A stretch of 64,000 bases of DNA from Pseudooceanicola marinus (GCF_020177265.1 NZ_JAIVMC010000005.1:248001-312000), one strand, 5' to 3'. Numbered from the stretch's first letter, positions 44,167-53,270 are shown. Program-made: numbers and translations. The notes: a model not told the origin generated them from the letters alone.

Positions 44167-45519
44167 TCAATGATCGAAGAGCCGCGCCTGGGTGTACTCG
44201 GCGGCCAGGAAGAGGCGTCGGAAACGGCCCAGCGGGAAGCGCGGCGGCGGGGCGCGGAAGGAAGCCGGCAGGATCTCCGAGGGCTCTTCGTCGCGGGCCA
44301 GTTCCGCCATGCGGGCGCCGAGGTAGCTGCCCATGGCGACGCCGTTGCCGTGGTAGCCGAAGGCGGTGAAGGCGCCGGGCAGGCCCGGGACCGGGCCGCA
44401 ATAGGGCGTCAGGGAGGCGGTCAGGCAGACCATCCCGGACCAGTAGTGCGGAGTCTCGACGTGGGACCAGGCGGGGAAGGCGCAGTCGAAATCGGCGCGC
44501 ACCAGTTGCGCCAGCTTGGCCTCGGTCGCGGGCGAGGACAGCAGACCGCCGCGCTGGCCGAAGACCATCCGCCCGTCGGGCGTCAGGTGGAAGTAATGCA
44601 GCAGGCGCCGGTCCTCATAGGCCATCTGGCGTGACCAGTAGCCCTGAGCCTGCATTTCCTCTTCGCTTAGCGGGCGGCTGGCGATCGCCGAGCTTTGCGC
44701 GGGCAGGGTGCGGCCCCGGAACCAGGGCGCCAGGTTTTCCGCCGTGTAGCCATTGGTGGCGACCAGCACGCGGTCGGCGGTGACCATGCCCCGGGGTGTG
44801 GTCACGGCCAGGGTTCGGCCCTGCTGTTTGATCGCCAGGGCAGGCGTTTCGCCATGCACCGTCACACCGGCCGCCAGCGCGGCGCGCAGCAGGCCTGCAG
44901 CGTATTTCCGGGGGTGCAGGGCAAAGCCCAGCGGATTGTGCAGCCCGCCGTGCCAGGTGGGGCCGTCGAGGCCCTCGGCGGCCAGGTCGGCCTTGGACAG
45001 AACCCGCATCTCGGTGCCGTAGTCGGCGCTGTAGCTTTCGGCGCTGGCGGCGAGTTTCGCCATGGCCTTCGGCGAATGGGCCAGGATCGTCTCGCCCGTC
45101 GAATGGCGGTCCACGTCGATCCCGTGGACGCGGGTCAGCCGGTCCACATGGGCGATGGAGGAGGCCTCGGCCCGGCGCAGCTCGGCGGGGGCTTCGGGGC
45201 CGAAGCGGCGGCGCAGCTGGCCGTCGCTGGCCCGGGCCGAGCCGAGACAGCAGAAACCGCCGTTGCGCCCCGAGGCGCCGAAGGCGGGGAAGGCGGCGTC
45301 GATCAGCGTGACCTGGCGGCCCGCCTGCGCCAGCGACAGCGCGGCATTGAGGCCGGTGTAGCCGCCCCCGATCACCAGCGCCTCGACCCGGGCGGGGCCG
45401 GGCAGTGTCGGATGGGCCAGCGCCGCCTCGGGCACGGCCTCGGCCCAGTAGCAGCGCTCGATCGGCGCGCGCGTGTAGGTATAGTCCGGGTAGATCCGGC
45501 GCGGGGTCTTCGTCGTCAT
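44167..45519 (-). CDS. FAD-dependent oxidoreductase, gamma-glutamylputrescine oxidase-like (PuuB/DAO family)
   Basis: 450-residue DAO-family flavoprotein. The FAD-binding motif VEALVIGGGYTGLNAALSLAQAG (residues 45-67) and the segment ASGRNGGFCC are typical of PuuB-like enzymes, with YHGNGVAMGSYLG near the C-terminus. It probably oxidises a glutamylated or free polyamine (or another secondary amine) to the aldehyde, with peroxide and ammonia as products. It starts 9 bp after the permease stop of the polyamine ABC transporter, so it belongs to that operon. No puuA-type ligase is in the window, so whether the substrate is gamma-glutamylputrescine is open. Confidence 0.82.
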   Translation of the reverse strand: MTTKTPRRIYPDYTYTRAPIERCYWAEAVPEAALAHPTLPGPARVEALVIGGGYTGLNAALSLAQAGRQVTLIDAAFPAFGASGRNGGFCCLGSARASDGQLRRRFGPEAPAELRRAEASSIAHVDRLTRVHGIDVDRHSTGETILAHSPKAMAKLAASAESYSADYGTEMRVLSKADLAAEGLDGPTWHGGLHNPLGFALHPRKYAAGLLRAALAAGVTVHGETPALAIKQQGRTLAVTTPRGMVTADRVLVATNGYTAENLAPWFRGRTLPAQSSAIASRPLSEEEMQAQGYWSRQMAYEDRRLLHYFHLTPDGRMVFGQRGGLLSSPATEAKLAQLVRADFDCAFPAWSHVETPHYWSGMVCLTASLTPYCGPVPGLPGAFTAFGYHGNGVAMGSYLGARMAELARDEEPSEILPASFRAPPPRFPLGRFRRLFLAAEYTQARLFDH

Positions 45520-45528
45520 GGGGCCGTC

Positions 45529-46350
45529 CTACGCCTCGGAGCGGGCGGCGTCACGCTCTTCCTGCTGCTGGCGGATCGTGGCGCGTTTCGACATCAGCGA
45601 GAAGAGGATCACCCCCGTGGCGACGATGCCGATCATGATGGTCGACAGCGCGTTGATCTCCGGGCTGACGCCTAGGCGCACGGCCGAGAAGATCTTCATC
45701 GGCAGGGTGGTCGAGGACGGGCCGGCGGCGAAGGAGGCGATCACCAGATCATCCAGAGACAGGGTGAAGGCCAGCAGCCAGCCGGAGATTACCGCGGGCG
45801 CGATGATCGGCAGGGTCACCAGGCGGAAGCTCTGCCAAGGGGTGCAGCCCAGGTCGAGCGCGGCTTCTTCCAGGGAGGTGTCGAAGGAGGCGAGCCGCGA
45901 CGAGACCACCACCGAGACGTAGCACATGGAGAAGGTGGTATGGGCCAGCACGATGGTCAGCACGCCGCGGTCCAGGTCGATGCCGATGAACAGCAGCAGC
46001 AGCGACAGGCCGGTGATCACCTCTGGCATCACCAGGGGCGCGTAGATCATGCCGGAGAAGAGCGTGCGCCCCAGGAAGCGCCCCGATCGGACCAGGATCC
46101 AGGCCGCCATGGTGCCCAGCACCGTGGCGATGGTCGAGGAGATCAGCCCCACCTTCAGCGTTACCAGCGCGGCGTCGAGGAAGGCCTCGTTCCGGATCAG
46201 TTCGCCGTACCACTGGGTGGAGAACCCGGCCCAGACCGTCACCAGCTTCGAGGCGTTGAAGCTGTAGATGACCAGCACGACCATCGGCAGGTAGAGGAAG
46301 GCCAGCCCGAAGGTCAGCGACACGATGTTGAACCCGCTCATCCGTCTCAT
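45529..46350 (-). CDS. potI: Putrescine/spermidine ABC transporter permease (PotI-like)
   Basis: 273-residue inner-membrane permease with six helices. The N-terminal FNIVSLTFGLAFLYLPMVVLVIYSFN and the EAA-type loop SLEEAALDLGCTPWQSFRLVTLP are typical of PotC/PotI. SLDDLVIASFAAG near the C-terminus is a polyamine-permease hallmark. The start overlaps the potH stop by 4 bases (ATGA). With potH it forms the channel of the polyamine importer. Confidence 0.88.
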   Translation of the reverse strand: MRRMSGFNIVSLTFGLAFLYLPMVVLVIYSFNASKLVTVWAGFSTQWYGELIRNEAFLDAALVTLKVGLISSTIATVLGTMAAWILVRSGRFLGRTLFSGMIYAPLVMPEVITGLSLLLLFIGIDLDRGVLTIVLAHTTFSMCYVSVVVSSRLASFDTSLEEAALDLGCTPWQSFRLVTLPIIAPAVISGWLLAFTLSLDDLVIASFAAGPSSTTLPMKIFSAVRLGVSPEINALSTIMIGIVATGVILFSLMSKRATIRQQQEERDAARSEA

Positions 46351-47237
46351 TGGCCGGCCTCCCGGTTCTTCTGCTCGTTGCGCTGGAACAGCACGATCGG
46401 GATGATGAGGATGGCCAGCAGCACCACCGCCACGGCGGAGGCGACGGGCCAGTCACGGTTGTTGAAGAACTCTTCCCACAGGACCTTGCCGATCATCAGC
46501 GTGTCGGATCCGCCCAGAAGCGACGGGATGACAAACTCGCCGATGGCCGGGATGAAGACCAGGAAGCAGCCGGCGATGATACCGGGTTTCGACAACGGCA
46601 CCGTCACCAGCCAGAAGGCGGAGGTGCGCGAACAGCCCAGGTCCTCCGCCGCTTCCAGCAGTGAACCGTCGAGCTTTTCCAGCGTCGCGTAGATCGGCAG
46701 GATCATGAAGGGCAGGTAGGTATAGACGATGCCGATGTAGACGGCGATTTCCGTGTTCATGATGGTCAGCGGTTCGGAAATCACCCCGGTCCACAGCAGG
46801 AAGGTGTTCAGAAGACCGTTCTGGCTGAGGATGCCCATCCAGGAATAGACCCGGATCAGGAAGCTGGTCCAGAAGGGCAGGATCACCAGCATCATCAGCG
46901 TCGGGCGCCATTCCGGCCGGGCCGAGGCCATGCCGTAGGCCACCGGAAAGCCGATCAGCAGGGTCAGCAGCGTCGAGATCAGCGCGATGCGCAGCGAGCT
47001 GAGGTAGGCCTTCCAGTAGAGGTCGTCACTGGCCAGGAAGGCGAAGTTCTCGAAGTCGAGCTCGGCGACGAAATCACGGATCGCCGCCCAGCCCCCGGAC
47101 AGGTCCAGCTGCGGGAAATAGGGCGGGCGGGCCAGGGCCACGTCCGACAGCGAGATTTTCACCACGATCAGGAAGGGCACCAGGAAGAGCGCCAGTAGCC
47201 AGAGGTAGGGAACGAGGATCAGGATCAGGCGGCGCAT
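46347..47237 (-). CDS. potH: Putrescine/spermidine ABC transporter permease (PotH-like)
   Basis: 296-residue permease. Helices are at about 5-27 and five more from residue 83; the EAA loop is SLLEAAEDLGCSRTSAFWLVTVPLS. The motif FIPAIGEFVIPSLLGG is characteristic of PotB/PotH. A basic N-terminus (MRRLILILVPYL) sets the cytoplasmic side. It is separated from the ATPase gene by 241 bp containing a REP-like palindrome, unusual inside a transporter operon. Confidence 0.88.
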   Translation of the reverse strand: MRRLILILVPYLWLLALFLVPFLIVVKISLSDVALARPPYFPQLDLSGGWAAIRDFVAELDFENFAFLASDDLYWKAYLSSLRIALISTLLTLLIGFPVAYGMASARPEWRPTLMMLVILPFWTSFLIRVYSWMGILSQNGLLNTFLLWTGVISEPLTIMNTEIAVYIGIVYTYLPFMILPIYATLEKLDGSLLEAAEDLGCSRTSAFWLVTVPLSKPGIIAGCFLVFIPAIGEFVIPSLLGGSDTLMIGKVLWEEFFNNRDWPVASAVAVVLLAILIIPIVLFQRNEQKNREAGQ

Positions 47238-47291
47238 GCGGGGCCTCCCGTTGTGCGGGCTGCGGAGGACGGGGCCCGGAGGAGAGGCAGA

Positions 47292-47427
47292 GGGGGGCGC
47301 TGCCCCCCGTCTCCGTGCCGGAGACTCCCCCCGGAGTATTTGGAACGAAGTGAAGACAGGGGCCGGCGCCCGGTGGCCGCGCGCGGCGCCCCTGCTTCAT
47401 CTCGTCGGAAATACTCCCGCCGGAGGC
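47292..47427. repeat. REP-like palindromic intergenic element, copy 2
   Basis: Same opening (GGGGGCGCTGCCCCCC) and closing (AAATACTCCCGCCGGAGGC) blocks as copy 1. The inner inverted arms are longer but imperfect: 47333-47363 and 47388-47417, both starting GGAGTATTT at the outer end and reaching GAAG...CAGGGGC at the loop side. It interrupts the polyamine transporter operon between the ATPase and first permease genes; it could reduce expression of the distal genes. Confidence 0.85.
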
Positions 47428-47478
47428 ATCCGACAGGGACCAGGGGGCGCAGGGGGCGGGGCAGGGCGCCGGCCATCC

Positions 47479-48600
47479 TCAACGCTCCAGCAGGACGGCG
47501 GCGGTGTCGGACCAGCTGAGCCAGACCTTGTCTTCCCAGGTGAAGTTGCGCCGCGACAGGCGCCGGGTGTTGGTCGATTGCGCCTTCACCATGTGCCCGG
47601 TGGGCAGTTTCACGTGGTAGGTGGAGATATTGCCGAGATAGCCGATGTCGATGATCTCGCCATGCACCTTGTTGGTGGTCTCGGGCTCCTCGGCTGTGAT
47701 GGTGATCTTCTCGGGGCGGATCGCCAGGTAGCAGTGCTGGTCCTTGGTCAGCATCGCGGTGGAGGTGGCGACCAGGGGCGAGGCGCCCTCGGCCCAGGTG
47801 ACCAGCACCTTGTCGCCGGACTGGCTGGCGGCGCCCTCGATGATGTTCACGTCGCCGATGAAGTCGGCCACGTAGACCGAGTTCGGGTATTCGTAGATCC
47901 GGTCGGGGGTGGCGACCTGCACCAACTGGCCCTCGTCCATCACCGCCACGCGGGAGGCGACGGTCATCGCCTCTTCCTGGTCGTGGGTGACGATGACGAA
48001 GGTGGTGCCGGTCTTCTCCTGGATGTCCATCAGTTCGAACTGCGTCTCTTCGCGCAGCTTCTTGTCCAGCGCGCCCAGGGGCTCATCCAGCAGCAGCAGT
48101 TTCGGGGCCTTGGCGAGGGAGCGCGCCAGCGCGACCCGCTGGCGTTGCCCGCCCGAGAGCTGATGCGGCTTGCGGCGCGCGAATTTGTCGAGCCGCGTCA
48201 GGCGCATCATGTCGGCCACGCGGGTGGCGATCTCGTCCTTCTCGCGGCCTTCGCGTTTCAGGCCGAAGGCGACGTTTTCCCAGACCGAGAGGTGGGGAAA
48301 CAGCGCGTAGCTCTGGAACATCATGTTCACGGGGCGCTTGTTCGGCGGCGTGGCGGCGATGTCCTCGCCGCCCAGCAGGATCTTCCCGGTGGTCGGCGTC
48401 TCGAACCCGGCCAGCATCCGCATCAGGGTCGTCTTGCCACAGCCCGAGGGGCCAAGCAGCGCGAAGAATTCGCGCGTGTAGATGTCGAGGTCGATGGACT
48501 GAATCGCGGTGAAGTCACCGAATTTCTTGGTGACGTTCTGAAACCGGATCAGCGGTTTCTCATCGGGATCTTCCCAGGGGGCAAAGACGGTCTGGGGCAT
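47479..48600 (-). CDS. potG: Putrescine/spermidine ABC transporter ATP-binding protein (PotG-like)
   Basis: 373-residue ATPase. Walker A GPSGCGKTTL, signature LSGGQRQRVALARSL, Walker B LLLLDEPLGALD, H-loop VTHDQEEAMTVASR. A C-terminal TOBE/OB domain (about 290-373: LAIRPEKITI, IDIGYLGNISTYHV) is typical of Pot and Mal/UgpC-type ATPases. MMFQSYALFPHLSVWENVAFGLK marks the Q-loop region. It follows potF by 75 bp and drives the PotHI channel. Confidence 0.9.
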   Translation of the reverse strand: MPQTVFAPWEDPDEKPLIRFQNVTKKFGDFTAIQSIDLDIYTREFFALLGPSGCGKTTLMRMLAGFETPTTGKILLGGEDIAATPPNKRPVNMMFQSYALFPHLSVWENVAFGLKREGREKDEIATRVADMMRLTRLDKFARRKPHQLSGGQRQRVALARSLAKAPKLLLLDEPLGALDKKLREETQFELMDIQEKTGTTFVIVTHDQEEAMTVASRVAVMDEGQLVQVATPDRIYEYPNSVYVADFIGDVNIIEGAASQSGDKVLVTWAEGASPLVATSTAMLTKDQHCYLAIRPEKITITAEEPETTNKVHGEIIDIGYLGNISTYHVKLPTGHMVKAQSTNTRRLSRRNFTWEDKVWLSWSDTAAVLLER

Positions 48601-48675
48601 GGGCGCGCGCGAACTCCGGGACGTGACAAGGCCCGCGCCGCGCGGGGCGCGACGCGGGATCGGTTTCGGCGGGGA

Positions 48676-49767
48676 TCAGGTGCCCGATTTCACCCGGGTC
48701 CAGAGACGGGTCAGCAGACGCTGTTCCTTGGGCCCGAAGGGGGTCACGGTGTAGAGGTTGTCCAGCGTTTCCTCATCCGGGTAGATGGCGCCGTCGCCGA
48801 TCACGTCCTCGTTCAGGAATTCCTGCGACGCCTCGTTGCCGTTGGCGTAGTAGACGTAGTTCGACGCCGCGGCCATGTTCTCGGCATCCATGATGAAGTT
48901 CAGGAACTGGTGGGCCGCGTCGGGGTTCGGCGCGTCGACCGGGATCGCCATCTGGTCGAACCACATCAGCGCGCCCTCGGAGGGGATGTAGTATTCGACG
49001 TTGACGCCGTTGTCGGCCTCCGCCGCGCGGTCGCGGGCGATCAGAACGTCACCGGACCAGCCGAAGGCGACGCAGATGTCGCCGTTGGCCAGCGCGTTGA
49101 TGTACTCCGAGCTGTGGAACTTGGTGATGTAGGGGCTGATCGCGGTCAGCACCTCCTCGGCCTTGTCCAGCGCCTCTTCCGACTTGTCGTCGGGGTTGTC
49201 CCAGCCGGCATAGGTCAGGGCGGCGGGCACGGTTTCGGTGGGGGCGTCCAGCATGTAGATGCCACATTCCGACAGTTTCTCGGCATTGGCCGGATCGAAG
49301 ATCAGCGACAGCGAGTTTTGCGCCACGTCCTCGCCCAGGACCTCGGCCACCTTGTCGGTGTTCACGCCGATGCCGGTGGTGCCCCACATGTAGTTGATCG
49401 AATATTCCCCGCCCGGGTCGTAGACATCGGTGCGGTCCTGGATCACGTCCCACATGTTCTCGATGTTGGGCAGCTTGGACTTGTCCAGCGGCTGGAAGGC
49501 GCCGGCCATGATCTGGCGCTGCAGGAAGGTGCCGGTGGGCACCACCACGTCGTAGCCGGACCCGCCGGCCAGCATCTTGGTTTCCAGCAGTTCGTTGCTG
49601 TCGAAGACGTCGTAGATCAGCTCGATGCCGGTCTCGGCCTCGAATTTCTCCAGCAGGCTCTCGTCGATGTAGTCGGACCAGTTGTAGACGTGGACCTCTT
49701 CCGCCTGGGCCGCAGCCGCACCAAGGGCGAGGGTCGCGGCCGTCAGGCCGAGGATGGAACGTTTCAT
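48676..49767 (-). CDS. potF: Putrescine/polyamine-binding periplasmic protein (PotF-like)
   Basis: 363-residue periplasmic receptor. The signal peptide ends near residue 22 (LTAATLALGAAAAQA before EEVHVYNWSDYIDES). VHVYNWSDYI is the classic PotD/PotF start of the mature protein, and later acidic and aromatic residues (SGYDVVVPTG, MWGTTGIGVN, AFGWSGDV) form the polyamine pocket. ATG at 49767 is preferred over an upstream frame that would run through the promoter. First gene of the pot operon, with a likely promoter and operator at 49817-49845. Confidence 0.92.
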   Translation of the reverse strand: MKRSILGLTAATLALGAAAAQAEEVHVYNWSDYIDESLLEKFEAETGIELIYDVFDSNELLETKMLAGGSGYDVVVPTGTFLQRQIMAGAFQPLDKSKLPNIENMWDVIQDRTDVYDPGGEYSINYMWGTTGIGVNTDKVAEVLGEDVAQNSLSLIFDPANAEKLSECGIYMLDAPTETVPAALTYAGWDNPDDKSEEALDKAEEVLTAISPYITKFHSSEYINALANGDICVAFGWSGDVLIARDRAAEADNGVNVEYYIPSEGALMWFDQMAIPVDAPNPDAAHQFLNFIMDAENMAAASNYVYYANGNEASQEFLNEDVIGDGAIYPDEETLDNLYTVTPFGPKEQRLLTRLWTRVKSGT

Positions 49768-49815
49768 GAATGCACTCCCGTTGTTTCGCCTGGGGTCTTC
49801 TGCCCCTTGATCCCC

Positions 49816-49845
49816 GATTTGATCAAAAGGCCGGGAACCTGGCAA
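49816..49845 (-). promoter_or_regulatory. potF promoter with GntR-type palindrome over the -10 box
   Basis: Minus-strand TTGCCA (49840-49845), 17-nt spacer, TCAAAT (49817-49822). The perfect palindrome TTTGATCAAA (49818-49827) overlaps the -10. The + strand reads GATTTGATCA at 49816-49825, a 10-mer found again at 50675-50684. Confidence 0.6.
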
Positions 49846-49922
49846 CATGAAGATGTTTTCATGGCCGCCCTGACCGTGCAAGATGGCGCGGTGCCCGGGT
49901 GGGTCAACGTGAGGTGATTATT

Positions 49923-50645
49923 TTGCAGGCAGCGGACACGCAGGGCGGCCCTGCCGGGGCAGCGGCCCCGGACGACGGGCGGTCGGAGGGTGAGAAGCAG
50001 GGCGCGGGACAGGGGGCCGGGCTGCCCGCGCATGAGGTGGTCTATCGCACCCTGCGGGCCCGTGTTCTTTACGGGCAGTTCGAACCGGGCCAGGCGGTGA
50101 CCATCCAGGGGCTGGTGGCCGAACTGGGCGCGGGCATGACCCCGGTGCGCGAGGCGCTGCGCCGGCTGATGGCCGAGGGCGCGCTGGAATTTCAGGGCAA
50201 CCGCCGCATTTCCGTGCCCCTGCTGGGCGCGGCGGAGATCGAACAGCTTCTGGTGGCTCGCCGCGCGCTGGAGCCGGAACTGGCCCGCCGCGCCTGCGCC
50301 CGCATCGCGCCCGAGGACATCGCGGCGATGGAACGGATCGACGGCGCGCTGGATGACGCCATCCGGCGCGGCCATGTCCACGACTACCTGGTGGAGAACC
50401 ACAAGTTCCACGCCCGGCTGAACGCCGCGGCCGAGGCGCCGATCCTGTCGGGGCTGGTCGAGGGGCTGTGGCTGCGCTTCGGCCCGTCGCTGCGGGTGGT
50501 CTGCGGCGCCTTCGGCACCCGCAACCTGCCCGACATGCACAAGGACCTGATCACCGCCCTGAAAACAGGCGATGCCGAGGGGGCCGCCCGTGCCATGCAG
50601 GGTGATCTGGAACAGGGGATGGAGATGATCCTGCGCGCCCTCTGA
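49923..50645 (+). CDS. GntR-family transcriptional regulator (FCD/FadR type)
   Basis: 240-residue regulator. An N-terminal winged helix (about 40-95: VVYRTLRARVLYGQFEPGQ, TPVREALRRLMAEGAL) is followed by an all-helical FCD ligand domain (about 105-230) with possible metal-binding His residues in ENHKFHARLN and MHKDLI. The start is TTG at 49923, 5 nt after a full GAGGTGA site at 49911-49917; GTG codons at 49899 and 49914 are less well placed. It lies between the divergent potFGHI operon and the downstream aminotransferase. Both neighbouring promoters carry the same 10-mer across or beside the -10, so it is likely their repressor, relieved by a polyamine or breakdown product. Confidence 0.85.
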   Translation: MQAADTQGGPAGAAAPDDGRSEGEKQGAGQGAGLPAHEVVYRTLRARVLYGQFEPGQAVTIQGLVAELGAGMTPVREALRRLMAEGALEFQGNRRISVPLLGAAEIEQLLVARRALEPELARRACARIAPEDIAAMERIDGALDDAIRRGHVHDYLVENHKFHARLNAAAEAPILSGLVEGLWLRFGPSLRVVCGAFGTRNLPDMHKDLITALKTGDAEGAARAMQGDLEQGMEMILRAL

Positions 50646-50662
50646 GGGTTCCCGCGATTCGA

Positions 50663-50690
50663 TTGACAGCGCGGGATTTGATCATATCCT
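50663..50690 (+). promoter_or_regulatory. Promoter and operator of the SpuC-like aminotransferase gene
   Basis: TTGACA (50663-50668), 16-nt spacer, TATCCT (50685-50690). The near-palindrome GGATTTGATCATATCC (50674-50689) fills the downstream spacer and the -10 and contains GATTTGATCA, identical to the potF operator core. The layout is that of a repressor site. Confidence 0.55.
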
Positions 50691-50735
50691 CTGGGCCAAG
50701 CGCCCCTGACCGGGCGGACAGCCGAGGATTTCGCC

Positions 50736-52130
50736 ATGACCAAGATCTCCAACCACCTGCCGACGGCAGAGCTTCAGGCGCTGGACGCGGCGCACCACGT
50801 CCATCCCTTCACCACCCAGACCGAGCTGGCCGAGCGCGGCGCCCGGGTCATCACCGGCGCCCAGGGCTGCTGGCTGACCGACAGCGAGGGGCACAGCATC
50901 CTCGATGCCATGGCCGGGCTGTGGTGCGTCAACATCGGTTACGGCCGCACCGAGCTGGCCGAGGTCGCCGCCCGCCAGATGACCGAACTGCCCTATTACA
51001 ACACCTTCTTCATGACGACCCATGCCCCGGTGATCGCCCTGTCGAAGAAGCTGGCGGAGCTGGCGCCGGAGGGGCTGAACAAGGTGATGTTCGCCTCCTC
51101 CGGGTCCGAGGCCAATGACACCAACATCCGCCTGGTGCGCACCTACTGGGCCGAGAAGGGCAAGCCCGAGAAGCAGACCATCATCTCGCGCTGGAACGCC
51201 TACCACGGGTCCTCTGTCGGCTCCGGCTCCCTCGGTGGCATGAAGGGGATGCACATGCAGGGCGGCCTGCCGATCCCCGGCATCCACCATATCGACCAGC
51301 CTGACTGGTGGTCCGAGGGTGGCGACATGAGCCCCGAGGACTTCGGCCTGGAACGGGCGCAGCAGCTGGAAAAGGCCATCCTGGAGCTGGGCGAGGAGAA
51401 CGTCGCGGCCTTCATCGCGGAACCCGTGCAGGGCGCCGGCGGCGTCATCGTGCCGCCCGAGACCTACTGGCCCGAGATCCAGCGCATCTGCGACAAGTAC
51501 GAGATCCTGCTGATCGCGGACGAGGTGATCTGCGGCTTCGGGCGCACCGGCCACTGGTTCGGCAGCCAGGCCGTGGGCATCCGCCCCGACATCATGACCA
51601 TCGCCAAGGGTCTGTCGTCCGGCTACCAGCCGATCGGCGGCTCGATCCTGTCGGACGAGGTGGCCGAGGTCATCGGCGCGACCGAGTTCAACCACGGCTA
51701 CACCTACTCCGGCCACCCCGTCGCCTCGGCGGTGGCGCTGGAGAACCTGCGCATCCTCGATGAGGAAGGCGTGGTGGACACCTTCGGCAGCGTCACCGCG
51801 CCCTACCTGAAGGAAAAGTTCGAGGGCCTGGCCAAGCATCCCATGGTGGGCGAGGCGAAGATCGTCGGCGGCATGGGCTCCATCGCGCTGACGCCCGACG
51901 CGGCAAGCCGGGCGAAGTTCAAGGCCCCCGGCGGCACGGTGGGCTACATGGTGCGCGAGCGCTGCTTTGCCAACAACCTGGTGATGCGCCACGTGGGCGA
52001 CCGCATGATCATCTCGCCGCCGCTGGTGATCTCGACGGAAGAGATCGACACGCTGATCGAACGCGCCTGGACCAGCCTCGACGAGGCGATGGCCCAGGTG
52101 AAGGCCGAGGGGCTGTGGGAAGCGGCGTGA
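50736..52130 (+). CDS. Class-III aminotransferase, putrescine:pyruvate aminotransferase-like (SpuC type)
   Basis: 464-residue PLP enzyme. PLP lysine K291 in MTIAKGLSSGYQPIGG, phosphate loop SSGSEANDTNIRLVRTYW (about 121-138), and ADEVICGFGRTGHWFG before the lysine. SpuC-type enzymes move the amino group of putrescine (or cadaverine, spermidine) to pyruvate, giving 4-aminobutanal. The neighbouring polyamine importer, FAD oxidase and shared operator support this substrate class. It is distinct from tpa at 22651 (different N-terminus and residues around the lysine). ATG at 50736. Confidence 0.85.
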   Translation: MTKISNHLPTAELQALDAAHHVHPFTTQTELAERGARVITGAQGCWLTDSEGHSILDAMAGLWCVNIGYGRTELAEVAARQMTELPYYNTFFMTTHAPVIALSKKLAELAPEGLNKVMFASSGSEANDTNIRLVRTYWAEKGKPEKQTIISRWNAYHGSSVGSGSLGGMKGMHMQGGLPIPGIHHIDQPDWWSEGGDMSPEDFGLERAQQLEKAILELGEENVAAFIAEPVQGAGGVIVPPETYWPEIQRICDKYEILLIADEVICGFGRTGHWFGSQAVGIRPDIMTIAKGLSSGYQPIGGSILSDEVAEVIGATEFNHGYTYSGHPVASAVALENLRILDEEGVVDTFGSVTAPYLKEKFEGLAKHPMVGEAKIVGGMGSIALTPDAASRAKFKAPGGTVGYMVRERCFANNLVMRHVGDRMIISPPLVISTEEIDTLIERAWTSLDEAMAQVKAEGLWEAA

Positions 52131-52162
52131 TCGCCCGCCGCAGGGCCTGACGAAACGGAGCG

Positions 52163-52195
52163 GAGCCCTCGCCGGATGGCGGGGGCTTTGTTGTT
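52163..52195 (+). terminator. Terminator of the aminotransferase gene
   Basis: AGCCCTCGCC / GGCGGGGGCT stem with GGAT loop, then a T-rich tail (TTTGTTGTTCTT), 33 bp after the stop. Confidence 0.75.
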
Positions 52196-52288
52196 CTTGG
52201 GGAAAAGCCATCCGCACAGCTTACTTAACGGGAACCTCTGCCCCCCGCGCGGCGTTCGTCCTGATCCGCCGTATCAGGACTCTCCCCC

Positions 52289-53173
52289 GTGACCGATCTT
52301 TCCGACCCGAAGCACCCCCACCACGACGCCACCGAACAGACCTCCCAAAAGGACCACGAACCAGACCTCGAGGATCTTGAGGAAAAGTTGCCCTCCACCG
52401 CCGCCGCCGTGCATGAGATCATCCGGCGCGAAGGCGACAAGGAGATGGCGCGCGACGGGCGGGCCCTGCTGTGGTCGGCCATTGCGGGCGGGATCACCAT
52501 GGCGACCTCCTACATGGCGCGGGGGCTGTTGCATGCGCATCTGCCCGACACCGACATCGCCTTCCTGGTGGAATCCATGGGCTATACCCTGGGCTTCATC
52601 TTCGTCATCTGCGCCGGGCAGCAGCTGTTTACCGAAAACACCGTGACACCCGTGCTGCCCGTGATGTCGGACCCGACGAAACGCAACGTGGCCCGCGTTC
52701 TGCGGCTCTGGGCGATCGTGCTGGCGGGCAATACCGCCGGGGGCGCCATCGCCGGAGCGGTGCTGGCCTTCATGCCGCTCTTCGACAGTGACACGACCTC
52801 TGCCTTCGTCGAGATCGGGCGCCACCTGATCGGCAAACCGGCACCGGAGATGTTCTCGGGTGGGGTGATTTCCGGCTGGCTGATCGCGACGCTGGTCTGG
52901 GCCATGGCGGCGGCGCCCCGGGCGCGGCTCTGGCTGATCTTCCTCGCCACCTGGCTGGTCTCGGTGGGGGATTTCCCCCACGTGATCGCGGGCACCACGG
53001 AGGTCCTCTACCTGGTCTTCCTTGGCCAGGCGAGCCTGGGCGCGGCGGTGCTGGAATTCTGGCTGCCGACGCTTCTGGGCAATGTCATCGGCGGCACCTT
53101 CATCTTCGCGCTGATCGCCCATGCCCAGGTGCGTGCCGATGTCGACGACAAGGTCAGCCCGCGCAACCGCTGA
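52289..53173 (+). CDS. Formate/nitrite transporter-family channel (YfdC-like)
   Basis: 294-residue FNT-fold inner-membrane protein. A hydrophilic acidic and His-rich N-terminus (about 1-60: HPHHDATEQTSQKDHEPDLEDLEE) precedes six helices, starting ALLWSAIAGGITMATSYMARG. The YfdC branch differs from FocA and NirC, so the permeant anion is unknown. GTG start at 52289, the first codon of the conserved frame after the terminator. It stands alone. Confidence 0.82.
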   Translation: MTDLSDPKHPHHDATEQTSQKDHEPDLEDLEEKLPSTAAAVHEIIRREGDKEMARDGRALLWSAIAGGITMATSYMARGLLHAHLPDTDIAFLVESMGYTLGFIFVICAGQQLFTENTVTPVLPVMSDPTKRNVARVLRLWAIVLAGNTAGGAIAGAVLAFMPLFDSDTTSAFVEIGRHLIGKPAPEMFSGGVISGWLIATLVWAMAAAPRARLWLIFLATWLVSVGDFPHVIAGTTEVLYLVFLGQASLGAAVLEFWLPTLLGNVIGGTFIFALIAHAQVRADVDDKVSPRNR

Positions 53174-53270
53174 CCGACCTCAGGGCGGCCCTGCGGTCGC
53201 CGCCCCCTTGAACCTGGCGGCCCGGAGGCGCATCACCGGGCCGAATGATGCGCCAGACGGAGGGCAGCAG

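Noticed and set aside
47236..49917. 893-codon + strand frame across the potF and potG region
   Set aside because: It reads through the palindromic repeat and the promoter and is antisense to two clear transporter genes.
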